Made by a program: the position numbers and the translations under genes
In this document: in pieces, positions 1 through 12,402 of the stretch
Position numbering within the stretch: the first letter of the stretch is position 1
Layout of the letters: the number at the start of each line of letters is the position of its first letter
Notes under the pieces: generated by a model
Told to the model about the DNA's origin: nothing
Database searches by the model: none
Seen by the model: the letters and a program-made list of their open reading frames with translations, nothing else
NCBI GenBank assembly: GCA_017562135.1
Contig: QEYB01000150.1
Location: 288,845 to 352,844, forward strand
Source: Dipylidium caninum
Taxonomy: Eukaryota > Platyhelminthes > Cestoda > Cyclophyllidea > Dipylidiidae
Direction of reading: 5' to 3'
DNA length: 64,000 bases

Positions 1-853
1 GGTGTTGATGTCCATTTTATGTTTTTGGTTTACTCCAGTCATGGTACATATATAAGTTAAAAAGGTTAAACCTGAACTTGCTCTGTGTAACGCTCCCCTT
101 TCCCCACACAAACAAGTTTATTTTGCAGTCTTTTTGTACACTTCATGACCAATGAGTTTATATTCGCAATTTTTTAACCAGTATCATACCGTTTCAATCG
201 ACTTTCATTTTTACACACCTGGAGAGCCTAAGTTGGTTACTCCGTGACAACCATAAACTTGAGCCGGGATTTGTTTGCTTTTCCCGGTTAATTAACACCG
301 CGAATCATGGAGGGTCTTCACTGGCCCATCGGCCACCGTTCAAAAGTCAAGTTAGGCCTGAAAAATGGAGGAAAACTTGGAGTAGCCGTGACTCGTAAAG
401 ATCTGATGTCCTGTGCCGTCCCGATTCTTCCTTGAAGTCCTAATTGATCATATTCTGTCGTCTTTGGTTTGCTGTTAACAACTAGGATAACCGAGGTTTA
501 TGGAATTTATTATGAAAATCTCACTTGATTAGCTGTACGGAGAGAGAAAAATGGGTAAACGATAGAGTTATCACCATGTCGTCATGAAAACAAAATTTTA
601 AAGGGAGCTTCCACGACACCTGACAGATTAATAGTGGTGGATGGACTGTGTTGATTACGTGGCCTTGTCCGTGGAATCCAGATGCAGTAATGTGTAGTCG
701 CCTGAATGCGATCGCGTCAATAACATTGGCGGTAAATGCAGGCGACTACTATTGAAAATATTAGAAAATCAAGACGGTACTAAGGCTGATCGTGAGGGTG
801 CTGATACTTTGAGGTAATACGACTTTACACACTGCCATATATTTTACGTACAG
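1..853 (+). other. intron upstream of the first collagen IV exon in the window
   Basis: I see no Gly-X-Y run, no other recognisable coding block and no RNA gene here. The stretch ends in an acceptor AG at 852-853 that splits a glycine codon, so it is best read as an intron of the collagen IV gene whose 5' part lies outside the window. Single GXY-like triplets near 217 and 775 are too short to be exons. Confidence 0.6.
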
Positions 854-2219
854 GTGAAGCGGGTGACGATGGAGATCAGGGTGAGCCCGCGGAGCCCCCA
901 GAAAGTGGTGAACCAGGGGATGAAGGTCTTCCAGGCGAAGTAGGCGAAGAAGGAGAGCCAGGAGTTTCCGGCAAGGATGGTGAACGTGGAATTAAAGGTG
1001 AAAAAGGCCTGCCAGGGATGGACGGAGCTCAAGGTCATGCTGGTGAAGATGGCGCCCCTGGGCCTGACGGTGAAGAAGGCGAGTTCGGGGATAGTGGTGA
1101 AAGAGGTGAAGAGGGGCCTAAGGGTCCAACTGGCCCAGAAGGACCTGTAGGTCCGAAAGGCCCAAAGGGGAACGCTGGATATGCAGCTGATGGTGAAACC
1201 GGCGACGACGGTGATGTTGGAGAACCTGGAGAGATAGGCGAAACAGGAGAAATGGGTCCTTTGGGCTTAGAAGGCCCGGCTGGAGACAGAGGAGAGAAAG
1301 GGCAAGCAGGAGTGGAAGAAGGGCCTCGTGGACCCCCAGGCGATCAGGGTGAGATGGGTGATGTGGGAGAAGAGGGCGAGCAAGGTGAGACAGGACCGCC
1401 TGGTGAAATGGGGCCTCCTGGTCCGGTTGGACCACCGGGGCCTACAAACTACTCCAATGTATTGTTCGCCCGACACTTCCAGTCTGATGAAGGACCGTTC
1501 GAATGCCCATTAGGAACACAGTTTGTGTATGAAGGTTACAGTTATCTTATGGGTGGTGGCGTGGACTATTTACACAGTATGGACCTCGGGACCGCGAGCT
1601 CGTGCTTGAGGCGGTTCAACACGCATCCGATGACTGTCTGCGAGAGCGGTAGTGCTTGTCACATAAACATGCGTCACGAGCGCTCCTATTGGTTGGCCAC
1701 ATTGAAACCGAGATCTGAGGAGCCTCTGCCAATTGAAGAATTAGATGGACGCATTTCTCGATGCGTAGTGTGTGAGGCTCCCACATATGTCTTCGCCTTC
1801 CACAGCCAAGTCGGAACGCTAACTCCATGCCCGAATACATGGACCGAACTCTGGACGGGTGTTAGTCTCCTACTAGTAAGCTCCTCATTCCTGTTTCAAG
1901 TGCGACAATTTCTTTCAAATCTCTAATTTATACACTGTTATCTTTGTAGCATACATCAGGTTCCTTCGGCGGTGGACAACCGTTGTCATCACCGGGAAGT
2001 TGTCTGGAACACTTCCGATATTCTCCGGTTATTGAGTGCAACAATAATGCAGGAACTTGCCATTACTGGAGTGACGCAAAAGTCTATTACCTCCGGTCCA
2101 TCCCAGAGGATACGAAGGAGCAATTCTCCAAGCCCCTCGGTTTGACCTTGAAGGCTGGAGCTGGTCCTACGGTAGACAGTGTTAGCAAATGTCGGGTGTG
2201 CATGAAGATGCCAGTCTAG
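854..2219 (+). CDS. COL4A: collagen type IV alpha chain, 3' end (partial, upstream gene)
   Basis: Two exons are visible, 854-1875 and 1950-2219, with TAG at 2217-2219. Exon 854-1875 opens inside a split glycine codon and encodes about 195 residues of Gly-X-Y triple helix, very rich in Glu and Asp, with short interruptions (GEPAEPPES, GVEEGPRG). The collagen IV-specific NC1 domain follows, made of two C4 repeats (first: [27 protein letters not shown]; second: [24 protein letters not shown]). The intron between LWTGVSLLL and HTSG sits at the same place as in the next gene. The protein is a basement-membrane chain that trimerises through NC1 in the endoplasmic reticulum and forms a network outside the cell. 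The NC1 keeps the lysine of TLKAG, the sulfilimine partner, but has no methionine in the loop after SYWLAT. The 5' part lies outside the window. Family assignment is certain; alpha1-like versus alpha2-like is not resolved. Confidence 0.95.
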
Positions 2220-2491
2220 GAGTTTTCAAGGGATATCTTTCGCAATGCGAGGGCAAATAAGGAAATCGGCGATTTCAACAACTGCAAGCGTACCAACAAT
2301 TAGGCTTTTTTGGTTTATACCCTCCATTCTCCACCTTTCCACTAACGACAAAAGACACTGTTTTTCCTATCCCTCACCCTCCTTCCTTTCCCCTTTCTTC
2401 AATTTCCACCGCTCTGTCAGTTTTGAAAGCTCTGCTTAGAAATGCAAGAAATAATCGTATTTAAAAGTGCATTCTTTAACCGTCTATAACA
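2220..2491 (+). promoter_or_regulatory. 272-bp spacer between tandem collagen IV genes; candidate trans-splice acceptor
   Basis: This short spacer separates the stop of the upstream collagen IV gene from the first ATG of the next, on the same strand. It has a strong pyrimidine-rich tract (about 2325-2420) ending in AG at 2419-2420, with a second TCTGCTTAG acceptor ending at 2439. I see no AATAAA. The composition suits spliced-leader trans-splicing of a polycistronic transcript, as known in flatworms, but an ordinary promoter with a 5' UTR intron is also possible. Confidence 0.4.
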
Positions 2492-5400
2492 ATGACGGAT
2501 GGCAAAATTTTGCGCCTTCTCCTTTTAGTGACGCCATTTGCATGCTGGCCGGACTTTTTCCTGGAAAAACCTGGCCAGCAAGCCAATTTTGGGGAAGGTT
2601 AGTTATATCATTTCCTCTCTTACACGTATCCATTACACTACAGTTTTAGAGGGATAACTGGTTTCGGCGTCTGTGCGTTAATATGTCTGGTTGTGGTTAC
2701 TCTAATGTCTTCAACGGCATCGGTATGTCCGATTTTGAACTCGCGATCTCACCCAACCGCCCTTCCCCATCTAGGGATTCTCCCCAAGTCGAGAATGCAA
2801 CATCGAGTGTTATTACGATAAGTGTCGCTGTATAGCTCCTCAAGGCCCGATGGTGAGTTAAAATGACGGTGTATAAATGTTATTAGGGTCCGCCTGGAGC
2901 TCGAGGTCCCCCAGGGGTTACCGGCCCAAAAGGTTATCCAGGAGAGTTGGGTCCTATAGGTCCCAAAGGCCAAAGAGGACTTCCGGGAGTCAATGGGATT
3001 CCCGGAGAACCGGGTGAACGAGTGAGTGGATTTTGTGCGACCTCTATGCTTCTTTCTATCTTCGCTGCTAATCTCCGCTGGTGCATTTTAGGGCCCTCCT
3101 GGTGATTTTGGTCCCCCCGGACGACACGGAGAGCATGGAGACGATGGTGAAATCGGTGATCCGGGAGAAAAAGGAATTCCTGGATGCGACGGTCCCCCGG
3201 TAAGAGGAACACATCAACTTCATGGGGTGCTCCAGAGGGATGCGTGAGCAGTAAGGCCTTATCTTTGCTCCTATTAGGGTGACCCCGGTCCACCTGGCTT
3301 GCCTGGACGTCCTGGAGTCGACGGTCCTCCCGGTTTCCCCGGTGATCAGGGTGAGAGAGGCGAACCTGGCGACTTTGGAAGCGGACCTCAGGGACCTCCT
3401 GTGAGCCATTTGTTTCCATTTTCCCGAAGATTCTTAGTATTGACTTTTCCCATGACGTTGAAAGTAATATGTCTTTATTTAAAAAGGGATTTAGTCTCTC
3501 CTTGTGCTCATCTACCCTACATTTGCCGCAATATTTATCGTTCTTATTACTTCAGGGTGAGAAAGGTGATCGTGGAGAGACTGGAGTTGCTGTAAGTATT
3601 AAAATCCCGCATCTTATAAAAATCGCCTCTTCAGAAAACTCGTTTGGAGAAGTTTTTTACATTCTTTTAGGGAGAAAAAGGTCGTCCTGGTGCTCCTGGA
3701 CCCGTCGGACAAATGGGACCTGTTGGCGACCGGGTGAGGATATTCTTCTCAATTCCAGCTAATCACTCGCTCAAATCAAGCATCTACCCGTTGATTTGGT
3801 GAATTTTAAAAGGACGGTCCCCAAAAATTTACTTACGTTTTGGTAACAATAAAAAAACATCAGAAATGAATTATATCAAAGGGCTCTGTCTACGATTTCG
3901 CACAGTCTACAGGTTTATTGCCCTGACTGGGCAGGGTGTAGTTTCCTTCTACTCTAAACTGCGAGAGTGCCATGTTTTTTCTCCAAATAGATAACTAAAT
4001 AGAAAGTGTTCTCACCTTCCTCACTCACGTCTTCTGTTAGAATTCACGCTCACGCAATGAGTACTTAAGTCGAATAGATGGTCTATTTGAACCTTAATTT
4101 AAACATATTATGTAAAATTCAGTCGATAAAAGTACGGGTGTATGATTTATACATAGATAGTTAATTCTGAAAGGCTGGATATTTTTTAACAGGGTCCCGA
4201 TGGACCGATCGGACTGCCAGGTCCGCCTGGTGACCCCGGCGACCCGATAGTGGATAGTGTGCCGATAAAGGGTGAACGAGGTCCTCCCGGCGACCCTGGT
4301 GACCCCGGTACTGATTGCGAGACCTCCACCCTTCTGCCTCCACCGATAGACACTCAAGGACCTGCAGGAGATCGGGTAAGTTCTGATGCATTCGTCGATT
4401 TTAAGATGAAAGAAAGGACTTCACATATTTCTTCCCCCCTTTTAGGGCGAACCGGGTCAAATGGGTTTTCCGGGAGCTAAAGGCGAACCTGGAGATAGGG
4501 TAAGTTCGAAGTACTTCGAGATAGCTTATTAGTCAATTGGAAATTCTCTATTCTACCTCCTTCTCACTTAGGGTGCTGCTGGACCAATGGGAGAACGTGG
4601 TCCAAGGGTCAACCTGGGGTTCCAGGACCTCCAGTAAGTTTAGATTATTTAATTTATCCCGATTTTTTGAAGTGGCGGTTACTGGCACTTCGGAATTTTT
4701 ATGGCTTATAGGGTCCCAAAGGTGAAAAGGGCCGACAGGGAGTTACTGGAGCTAAGGTATGTGACACTCCTTAATCTTAAAAAGCATACGACGGTTATTG
4801 GTTTTTGGCAAAATCATTGTGGAATTATAGGGTTCTCGTGGACGTGATGGTCTAATAGGTCCGAGAGGTGCTCCTGGTCCCAAGGGTCTTCCTGGTGAAC
4901 CTGGTGAAGATGGTCTCCGCGGTCCGCCTGGTGAACCAGGGCCCCCTGGAGTGAGTGTTGTGCTTGTATATCTTTTGCACGACAGTTTAATCATATTTGG
5001 ATTTGATTTTTCAAGGTGACTTAATTCCAATGTCATTTTCTAACTCACTTTATTCGTACGCTAAGTAGGTAACGAACAAATTTATCTCCTCTTCACATTA
5101 AAATAGCTCCGGCCACCTTCTTCTTTTTTTAGACAATTTCATTTGAGCTTATTTAACTCATGGAACATTTATTTTCATGAGCGTACTATGTTTCGGAGGT
5201 ACTTTTCTTGGTAACCCAAAGCGGTGTCTACCTTAAAATCATCTTGAAATCGGCTATTAGCCTGCCCTGAATATTCAAACAGTATTCTCTAATTTCCGCA
5301 ACACCATTGGAAATAGACTGTTGCTGTAGTCTCCCACTAACAAATCTTTAGCACCATCGTGAAGCTCATAAAAAGATTGCATTGACGAAGATTTTAACGA

Positions 5401-8400
5401 CCACAGTGCGTCCGGAATGATACGATTCCTGAGGAATTTGCGGTGGAACAAATCTCTCCATTTTCAGGGTGACAGTATTTGCACAGGCATTCTACCAGGC
5501 CGGCGGGGAGAACGTGGTCCTCCTGGTGAACAAGGTCCACGAGGCCCTCCCGGTCGTGAAGGTCCACGTGGCGATGTCGGTCAGAAGGGTTTCAGAGGAC
5601 CTGCAGGGCTGGTGGGTGACACAGGACCCGACTGTCCAGTCGGCCCTCCCGGCATACGCGGTCCTAAGGGTGATCCCGGTCCGCCTGGAGTGGATGGCCC
5701 CAAAGGTTATCAGGGTCCCCCAGGAGAGGAAGGTCTCCAAGGTGATCCTGGTGAACCGGGAAGAGGTATCCGTGGTCCTCCTGGCGAACCTGGCGAAGCA
5801 GGTCCTGATGGTCCCAAAGGTGATTTGAAGTTTCTTAGAGGATTGCATGGTTCAATGGGATCCCCAAAACATTACTGTTGCATTTTCTAAGGTCTTCGTG
5901 GCCCGAAGGGTGTTAAAGGCCCACGTGGGCCCCCGGGGAATAAGGGAACCGGACGGCCTGGACCTCCAGGTGACAAGGGCGAGAAAGGTTTACCAGGTCT
6001 TGATGGGAAACCCGGAAAACCAGGTCCCAAGGGTGAACAAGGTGACCCTCATTTACTGGAAGGAGAATATGTTCCTAACCTACATATGTGACTCATCTCA
6101 ACTGCTCTTCAATTTGGTCAAAGGTCCCCCTGGCGAACCTTGCAACGTCTGCAAACCGGGTCACCCTGGACCCCGCGGTGAGAAGGGTGAGCCCGGCTAC
6201 CCAGGGGCCCCAGGTCAGCGTGGACGAGACGGACCACCCGGGGAGCGTGGCGAACCCGGATCTGTTGGAAACCCTGGCCCCCAGGGACCTCGTGGACTTG
6301 AGGTGAGCGTCACCTTAGCTCAATTTCATCGCATCAATTCCCCTTTCAATAAGTTTTCAAACAATTATCTTTGTTTAGGGTGATCCTGGCGAGCGTGGCC
6401 TGATGGGACCGAAGGGTATGAAAGGTATACCTGGAGCCTCGCGAGTTGACTACGTTGACACTATAAAGGGTGAAAAAGGTTACCCCGGTGAGCCTGGACC
6501 TGATGGCGAGAAAGGATTTCAAGGCCCTCCAGGTGAACGTGGTCCCCCTGGTGAACCGGGACTTGTGGGAGAACCTGTATGTCATTGACACCACGTCCAC
6601 TCTCCATTTCCCTAAATCAGTCTGTCTTGATCCTTGTGTACCGCGTGTTTTGATGTTCAAGGGCGAGCAAGGTGAGGCTGGTCCCCCTGGAAGCCCCGGT
6701 CAGAAGGGACGGCGTGGTGACAGAGGCCCTAAAGGTCGCCCTGCTGGCATGATCGTTGGCATTAAAGGCGAAAAGGGCAGACCCGGAATGGCGGGGCGGC
6801 CCGGACCCCCAGGAGATGTCGGTGACCCAGGAAATTGCACTGTTATAGTTCAGAGAGGGGAAAACATGACTAGTGAGCTGAATATAGTTGTAAATTCGAA
6901 AAGAAACGTTTGCGCAAAATCGGTAACGTCCTCTTCTCCGCACAGCCGAACGTGGAGAAATGGGTCCAAAAGGTGAACGTGGTGAACGGGGTGTTCCTGG
7001 AGAGCCTGGCAAACAGGGCATTCAGGGGCCGCCCGGAGAGGATGGAAGGCGCGGAAATAAGGGCCAACCCGGTTCTCCCGGCCTCGCGGGCCCTAAAGGA
7101 CCTAGGGGACCACCTGGTTTGTTTGGTTTATTTTATTTCCTTTGAGATTTATCAAAATCGTCAGCTTAAAAATTAATTCGATTCTAGGCGATGTTGGCGA
7201 GCAAGGAGAACCTGGACCGGAAGGCCGACGTGGATTACCCGGACCACCAGGACCAAAAGGAAAACCTGGTCCTCCCGGAGATGTCGGACCTAGAGGTGAG
7301 GCTGTAGGAGGGAGAGAGGACAATTCATGACATTTAAGGTGTAAGCAGTGTATGATATTCTGGTGTTCTCTACAGGTCCCAAGGGCTTTAAAGGTCCGCC
7401 TGGCAGACCAGGAATTGGAATTAAGGGTGCTGAGGGGCCCCCAGGTTTTGATGGACCTAAGGGTGATCCTGGAGAACCTGGCATAATGGGACCACCGGGT
7501 GCAGTTGGCGAACCGGGTGAGTCTACATTTCTCTAATCTTTTTCTAATCTCACCAAAATTTATAGTAGCTTTTCATCATTTCAAAAAACTCGGAATCATC
7601 GTCGCCGTTGTCTCAATATCAAATTAACTTTACTAAGTTAAGCTCGACAGTATTTTCTGTTAGGTTTTCCTTAGTCACTTAACTATGAGACTCAATGAGA
7701 CTCGACCCGTCTAGACCTCGCCGATCTTTCTTTACGAGTCCGTCAGCCACTTATTCGTCCATTCAGAAATGACTGTAACGCATTGTACACAGACGTTTTT
7801 ATTCACTACGAACTGAACACCTTCATGGTCAACATTGATTTGGACGGAGGGTGAAATGAACACCCTCGGATATGTACAAACACCCATCAACGTAATTCAT
7901 TGAGGGAATATGATGGAATAAATCTATTTCCCACTTTGAAGACTAGGTACCACCTCACTTTCATTAATCTTCCCAGACAATTAAATACGTGGTAACTTCT
8001 AATGTGAAGCCTTAACATTACCGATAGTCCCTTAAACGTGATCGAGTATTTTAACACAAACGTCCCTTGCTTCCTCATCAACATATTTCTTCATCATTCT
8101 CCCACAAGGCGATCTTGGAGAACCTGGACTGCCGGGCATTCCCGGCTCCGTGGGACCCAAGGGTGATAGAGGCGAGCCCGGGCCCAGCGGCGGACAAGGC
8201 ATTCCGGGACCACGCGGTGATCCCGGGGATCCTGGACCTGTTGGTAAGCCGTCCCCTTTCTTGCCTTAACCTCAATAATTCCGCAGAATGGACCGCAGAC
8301 ATGTGTTTGTGTTACTAGAAATACTACTTTTTTAAAACTAAATTGTTGTTGGATACTTGGGAGAATGCTGATAAGGCTTTTTGCGGGCTGGGCGCAAGTT

Positions 8401-11400
8401 CGGGGATGGAAAGACTATTTCAACGGAACGAAGAAACAAAATCGTAGACTTCACATATTCACACCAGGTTCCACACGGATGACAAAAACTTTTGACAGCG
8501 GTAGTCAAGTCACCGACCCTGATGATTTGGAGGTTTAGAGACTGGCAAAAAATACAAGGTCTGCGTCGCCTTCTTGTCCGTAAATTCAAGAAAATAGTGT
8601 TTCGTAGAGGTCAACTAAGACCATGTTTGAAAGCAAGCCACTGCAAACGATTCCCTTTATGATCCTTTTGTTGTGAAGATCTGTTGAAAGCTCACAGGCT
8701 TTCTGATTTGCACGCGAGGTAGCAATAAAAGGGATAGATGATGACAACAAATAAAGTTATTCTGACTGGCTAGTGGACTTTTAGGTCTTCCTGGCGAACC
8801 TGGTGAGACCGGAGATCCCGGAACTTGCGTCGGCATTCCGCAAAAAGGTGACAAAGGTGAAAAGGGCGAACGAGGTGCCCTTGGACCCATGGGACGTCCA
8901 GGTCCCGTTGGCGATTCTGGCGAACGAGGACCTCCAGGGCCTGAAGGACTTCCAGGTCAGTCGGGTAGTTCACACGTACGATTTGCATCAAAATTTTCCC
9001 ACAGGACTTTTAAGTAATATTGTCAAAATGCCCACACTATTTGGTATAAGTTATGGTTTGTCATTACAGGTCCTAAAGGATCAATAGGACCAAGAGGTCC
9101 AGTCGGCCCCCCTGGGCCTATGGGCCCTCCAGGCGAATCTGGAGACCAAGGAGTCGTAGGTCCAGAAGGGCCTAAGGGCAAACCTGGGCCGCGTGGACCT
9201 CCAGGGCCTATGGGTTTGTCATATCAATACTTCTTTTCTTCTCCAAAGTTATCATCAATCCGCATGTTTATTGCTTGGTTTCCAGGACCTCAGGGAGAAA
9301 GAGGTATTCCCGGAGACCCTGGCCCGGAGGGTGATCCGGGACCTGACATGATCGGAGTGCCGGGAGAAACAGGAGACCCTGGCGAACGAGGTCCTCCTGG
9401 ACCTAAGGGCAGTGTCGGCCTTCCGGGTCGTCGTGGTATCAAAGGTGAGCCCGGTCCTGATGGAGTTGGGATTCCTGGAGTGCCTGGAGAGCGAGGTGAC
9501 TCTGGAGATAAAGGCCTACCTGGCCCTCCAGGAAGGCCTGGCGGAGTTGGTGAGAAAGGTGAGCGTGGCCCTCCTGGTGAACAAGGCGATCGAGTAAGTT
9601 TTATTCATCACCGAATTTATTCTCGCTATTTTAGAACTTCTTAAAGAAACAGAGTGGTATTTTTTCAGGGTGAAGAGGGCGCTATGGGACAACGTGGACC
9701 CCCGGGACCACAGGGTCCGGTAGGTTATGATGGCAGAAGAGGCTCCAAAGGCCAACCTGGTCCGCCTGGATTGAAAGGCGAGAAAGGAGATCGTGGTGAA
9801 CCAGGTGACATGGGAGCCATCATCCAGGGACGCCCTGGCGAACCTGGTGACGAAGGTGAACGTGGCTCTCCTGGACCACAGGGCCATAAAGGCGAACAGG
9901 GGCCCCCGGGTGAAGAAGGAGTATCGGGGTTAGAAGGGGAAACCGGGCCTCAAGGCGAACGCGGAGATCCAGGGCCTAAAGGAGAACGAGGTGAAGCTGG
10001 CCCAGACGGACTGCCAGGCTATCCAGGTCCTCCAGGTGAAAAAGGTTTACCAGGAGAACGCGGACCTGACGGAGAACAGGGTCCCATTGGTCCTAGTGGC
10101 GACCCAGGATTCGAAGGACCTCCAGGACATTGTATTCCTGGTCCTACTAGTCAGAAAGGTGAACCTGGACCGAAGGGACTCATGGGGCCCGTTGGTGAAA
10201 AGGGTCTGCCAGGTAATTTAAAGTTTCATCACATTATCTAGATATGAATGGAGGAATAGGACAAATGTTGACTGCGATGTATTTAATAGGTCTGCCCGGA
10301 AAGATTGGAAAGCAAGGTCCTCCTGGAATTCCTGGACGGGGTATCCCCCGGTCCACCTGGAGACCGCGGCGATGCTGGTTTTCCTGGTCTTGATGGTCTG
10401 TTGAGCCGAAATCAATATTCTTCCATTCACTTTCGTAGAACTACTTACATTTGACAAAAATGTACCTAATGCAGGGCCAAAAGGTGAAAAGGGTGAAAAG
10501 GGCGAACCGGGAGAATCAGGTCCACGTGGTTCGAAGGGTCGCCGAGGACCAACAGGTTTAAAGGGCGATCGTGGAGACCCCGGTCCGGATGGTTTGGATG
10601 GGCGTCCGGGAGAATCGGGAGATCCTGGACCAGACGGTCTTCCGGGACTTGTTGGAGAACCCGGACGTCGCGGAATAGACGGACGTGCGGGCCAGAAGGG
10701 CGACAAGGGCCAGCCTGGTCCCCGTGGAGATCCTGGCGACATCGGTCCGGTTGGTGATGAAGGTCCTATGGGCCCCATTGGAGAAGCTGGAGAGGATGTT
10801 GATGGTATAGCCGGTCTGAAGGGTGATAAGGGTGAGCCTGGACGACAAGGTCCAAGGGGACAAGCGGGAGACTCCGGACCTCCAGGAATCGACGGACCGA
10901 AGGGTGAACGGGGCATAACCGGCGAACCCGGTGTCCAACCAGGACCGATGGGAGAGAAGGGAAATATGGGTCCTAAAGGACCTCGGGGTGAAAGTGGATA
11001 CCAAGGTCCAATCGGGGATCGCGGCCCCCCTGGGCCTCCTGGTCTTCCTGGACCAACTGGCCAGGTTTTGGCTAGTACATACCTCTTTACTCGCCACTTC
11101 CAGGATCCAAGTGCACCCATAGAATGTCCCGCTGGTTCACAGCGTATCACCGAGGGCTTCAGTTTCGTCATGGCCAATGGAAATGGGGAACTGACTACTA
11201 TGGACCTCGGTATGTCTGCGGAGGCGTATTAGGCTCTGTGCATTTATATAATATCCGGAACAATATAACTCTCTTTCAACAGGTACTCACAGTTCATGTC
11301 TGCCAATGTTCAGCATCATGCCGTTCTTCCAGTGCCTACGCGATGGATCATGCCAACTGGGAGTAAGAGCTGACAGATCTTACTGGTTGGCGACGACAGA

Positions 11401-12402
11401 ACCGCTGCCAATGATGCCGTTGGATGTGAGCGAGGTGCGCCAGAGGGTTGCTCGTTGCGTTGTCTGCGAGGCTCCAACACAGGCTTATGCTTTCCACAGC
11501 CAAACCAACAGCCTAGACGACGTCCACTGCCCGCCAAACTGGATCGAACTGTGGAATGGATTCAGTTTCTTCATGGTGAGATTAAGATGAATTTACTTTA
11601 TGACCAAAAATCTCATATTTGTGACTAAAGGGGGCTTGTGTAAAATGTCACAATAGATTTTGGGTTGCTTTCTATTAGGCTTAACGAAAACTTTTTACCG
11701 TCCATTGAGAAAAGCGTGGGGACTCTAGATGCCGTCATCTGAGGTTTGATAAGACTGAGGGCAATCTAATTCATCACTGAACTTAAAAGTACGTTTGGGT
11801 TAACTCTTGGGGTGTGGTAGGACCGGCTGTGCATGATTTGACTTCTAAGTAGTTTTAGTGTTCGGGGCTTCGAAGATAAGAAAGATCGTCGCGTAGAAAC
11901 AACGCTCTTGCGTAAAAGGCAAACAAAGAATGGAGATGTTGACTCTTTTTTAATAAGTTATGACGTGAGATCTATCTGACAGGTTGAGGCGCAAAGATTT
12001 AATGTGAACGGATATTTGGCGTTGCGTCAGGGAAGGCAAAAAGGCCATGTCTCATTTCAGAAAGTGACAGTAGGAAATGGATTAACCCTCATTTGTAATG
12101 CTCATTTCTAGCATACAGCTGGTCACGGCGGTGGTGGCCAACAATTATCATCGCCGGGCAGTTGCTTGGAACACTTCCGTTACGCTCCACTGCTCGAGTG
12201 TAACAATGGAATGAGCTTATGCAATTATTGGAGCGATGCGAAGGCCTACTACCTGCGCCATGTGCAGAACGCAACTTCTTTCCAGAAACCCCGAGGTCAG
12301 TACATGCGCGAGAGCACCTTCGGCGATAGCGGTGTTTTGCGTGAGATTAGTCGTTGTCGAGTGTGTATGCGGCAGCGCTATGAGTTCCACCGTCAACGAT
12401 AA
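2492..12402 (+). CDS. COL4A: collagen type IV alpha chain (complete, 30 exons)
   Basis: Exons read as 2492-2597, 2652-2722, 2775-2852, 2887-3021, 3092-3199, 3278-3400, 3556-3591, 3671-3733, 4193-4375, 4446-4499, 4572-4633, 4712-4756, 4831-4950, 5468-5819, 5892-6041, 6124-6302, 6379-6576, 6662-6872, 6946-7116, 7188-7295, 7376-7516, 8109-8243, 8785-8955, 9070-9213, 9286-9593, 9669-10212, 10290-10395, 10475-11209, 11283-11575 and 12112-12402, about 1806 residues. The N terminus has hydrophobic leader segments and a Cys-rich 7S-type block ([13 protein letters not shown]). A long interrupted Gly-X-Y helix follows, with cysteines in several interruptions and an RGD at 9492-9500, then a two-repeat NC1 ([39 protein letters not shown]). 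Early introns fall between codons and later ones split glycine codons. Exon 4572-4633 is 1 nt short and exon 10290-10395 is 1 nt long, so the frame breaks in both. The start is uncertain: an ATG at 2467 in another frame could also join exon 2. NC1 keeps methionines after SYWLAT but has Arg where the sulfilimine lysine is expected. Confidence 0.94.

Noticed and set aside
217..234. Possible Gly-X-Y micro-exon (PGEPK) upstream of the first collagen exon
   Set aside because: Only one Gly triplet is in register, and no acceptor/donor pair in the right phase surrounds it.
1118..11177. Long antisense open frames opposite the collagen exons
   Set aside because: The reverse complement of Gly-X-Y codons gives Pro-, Ser- and Arg-rich open frames without stops. 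The sense frame carries the NC1 domains and splice sites.
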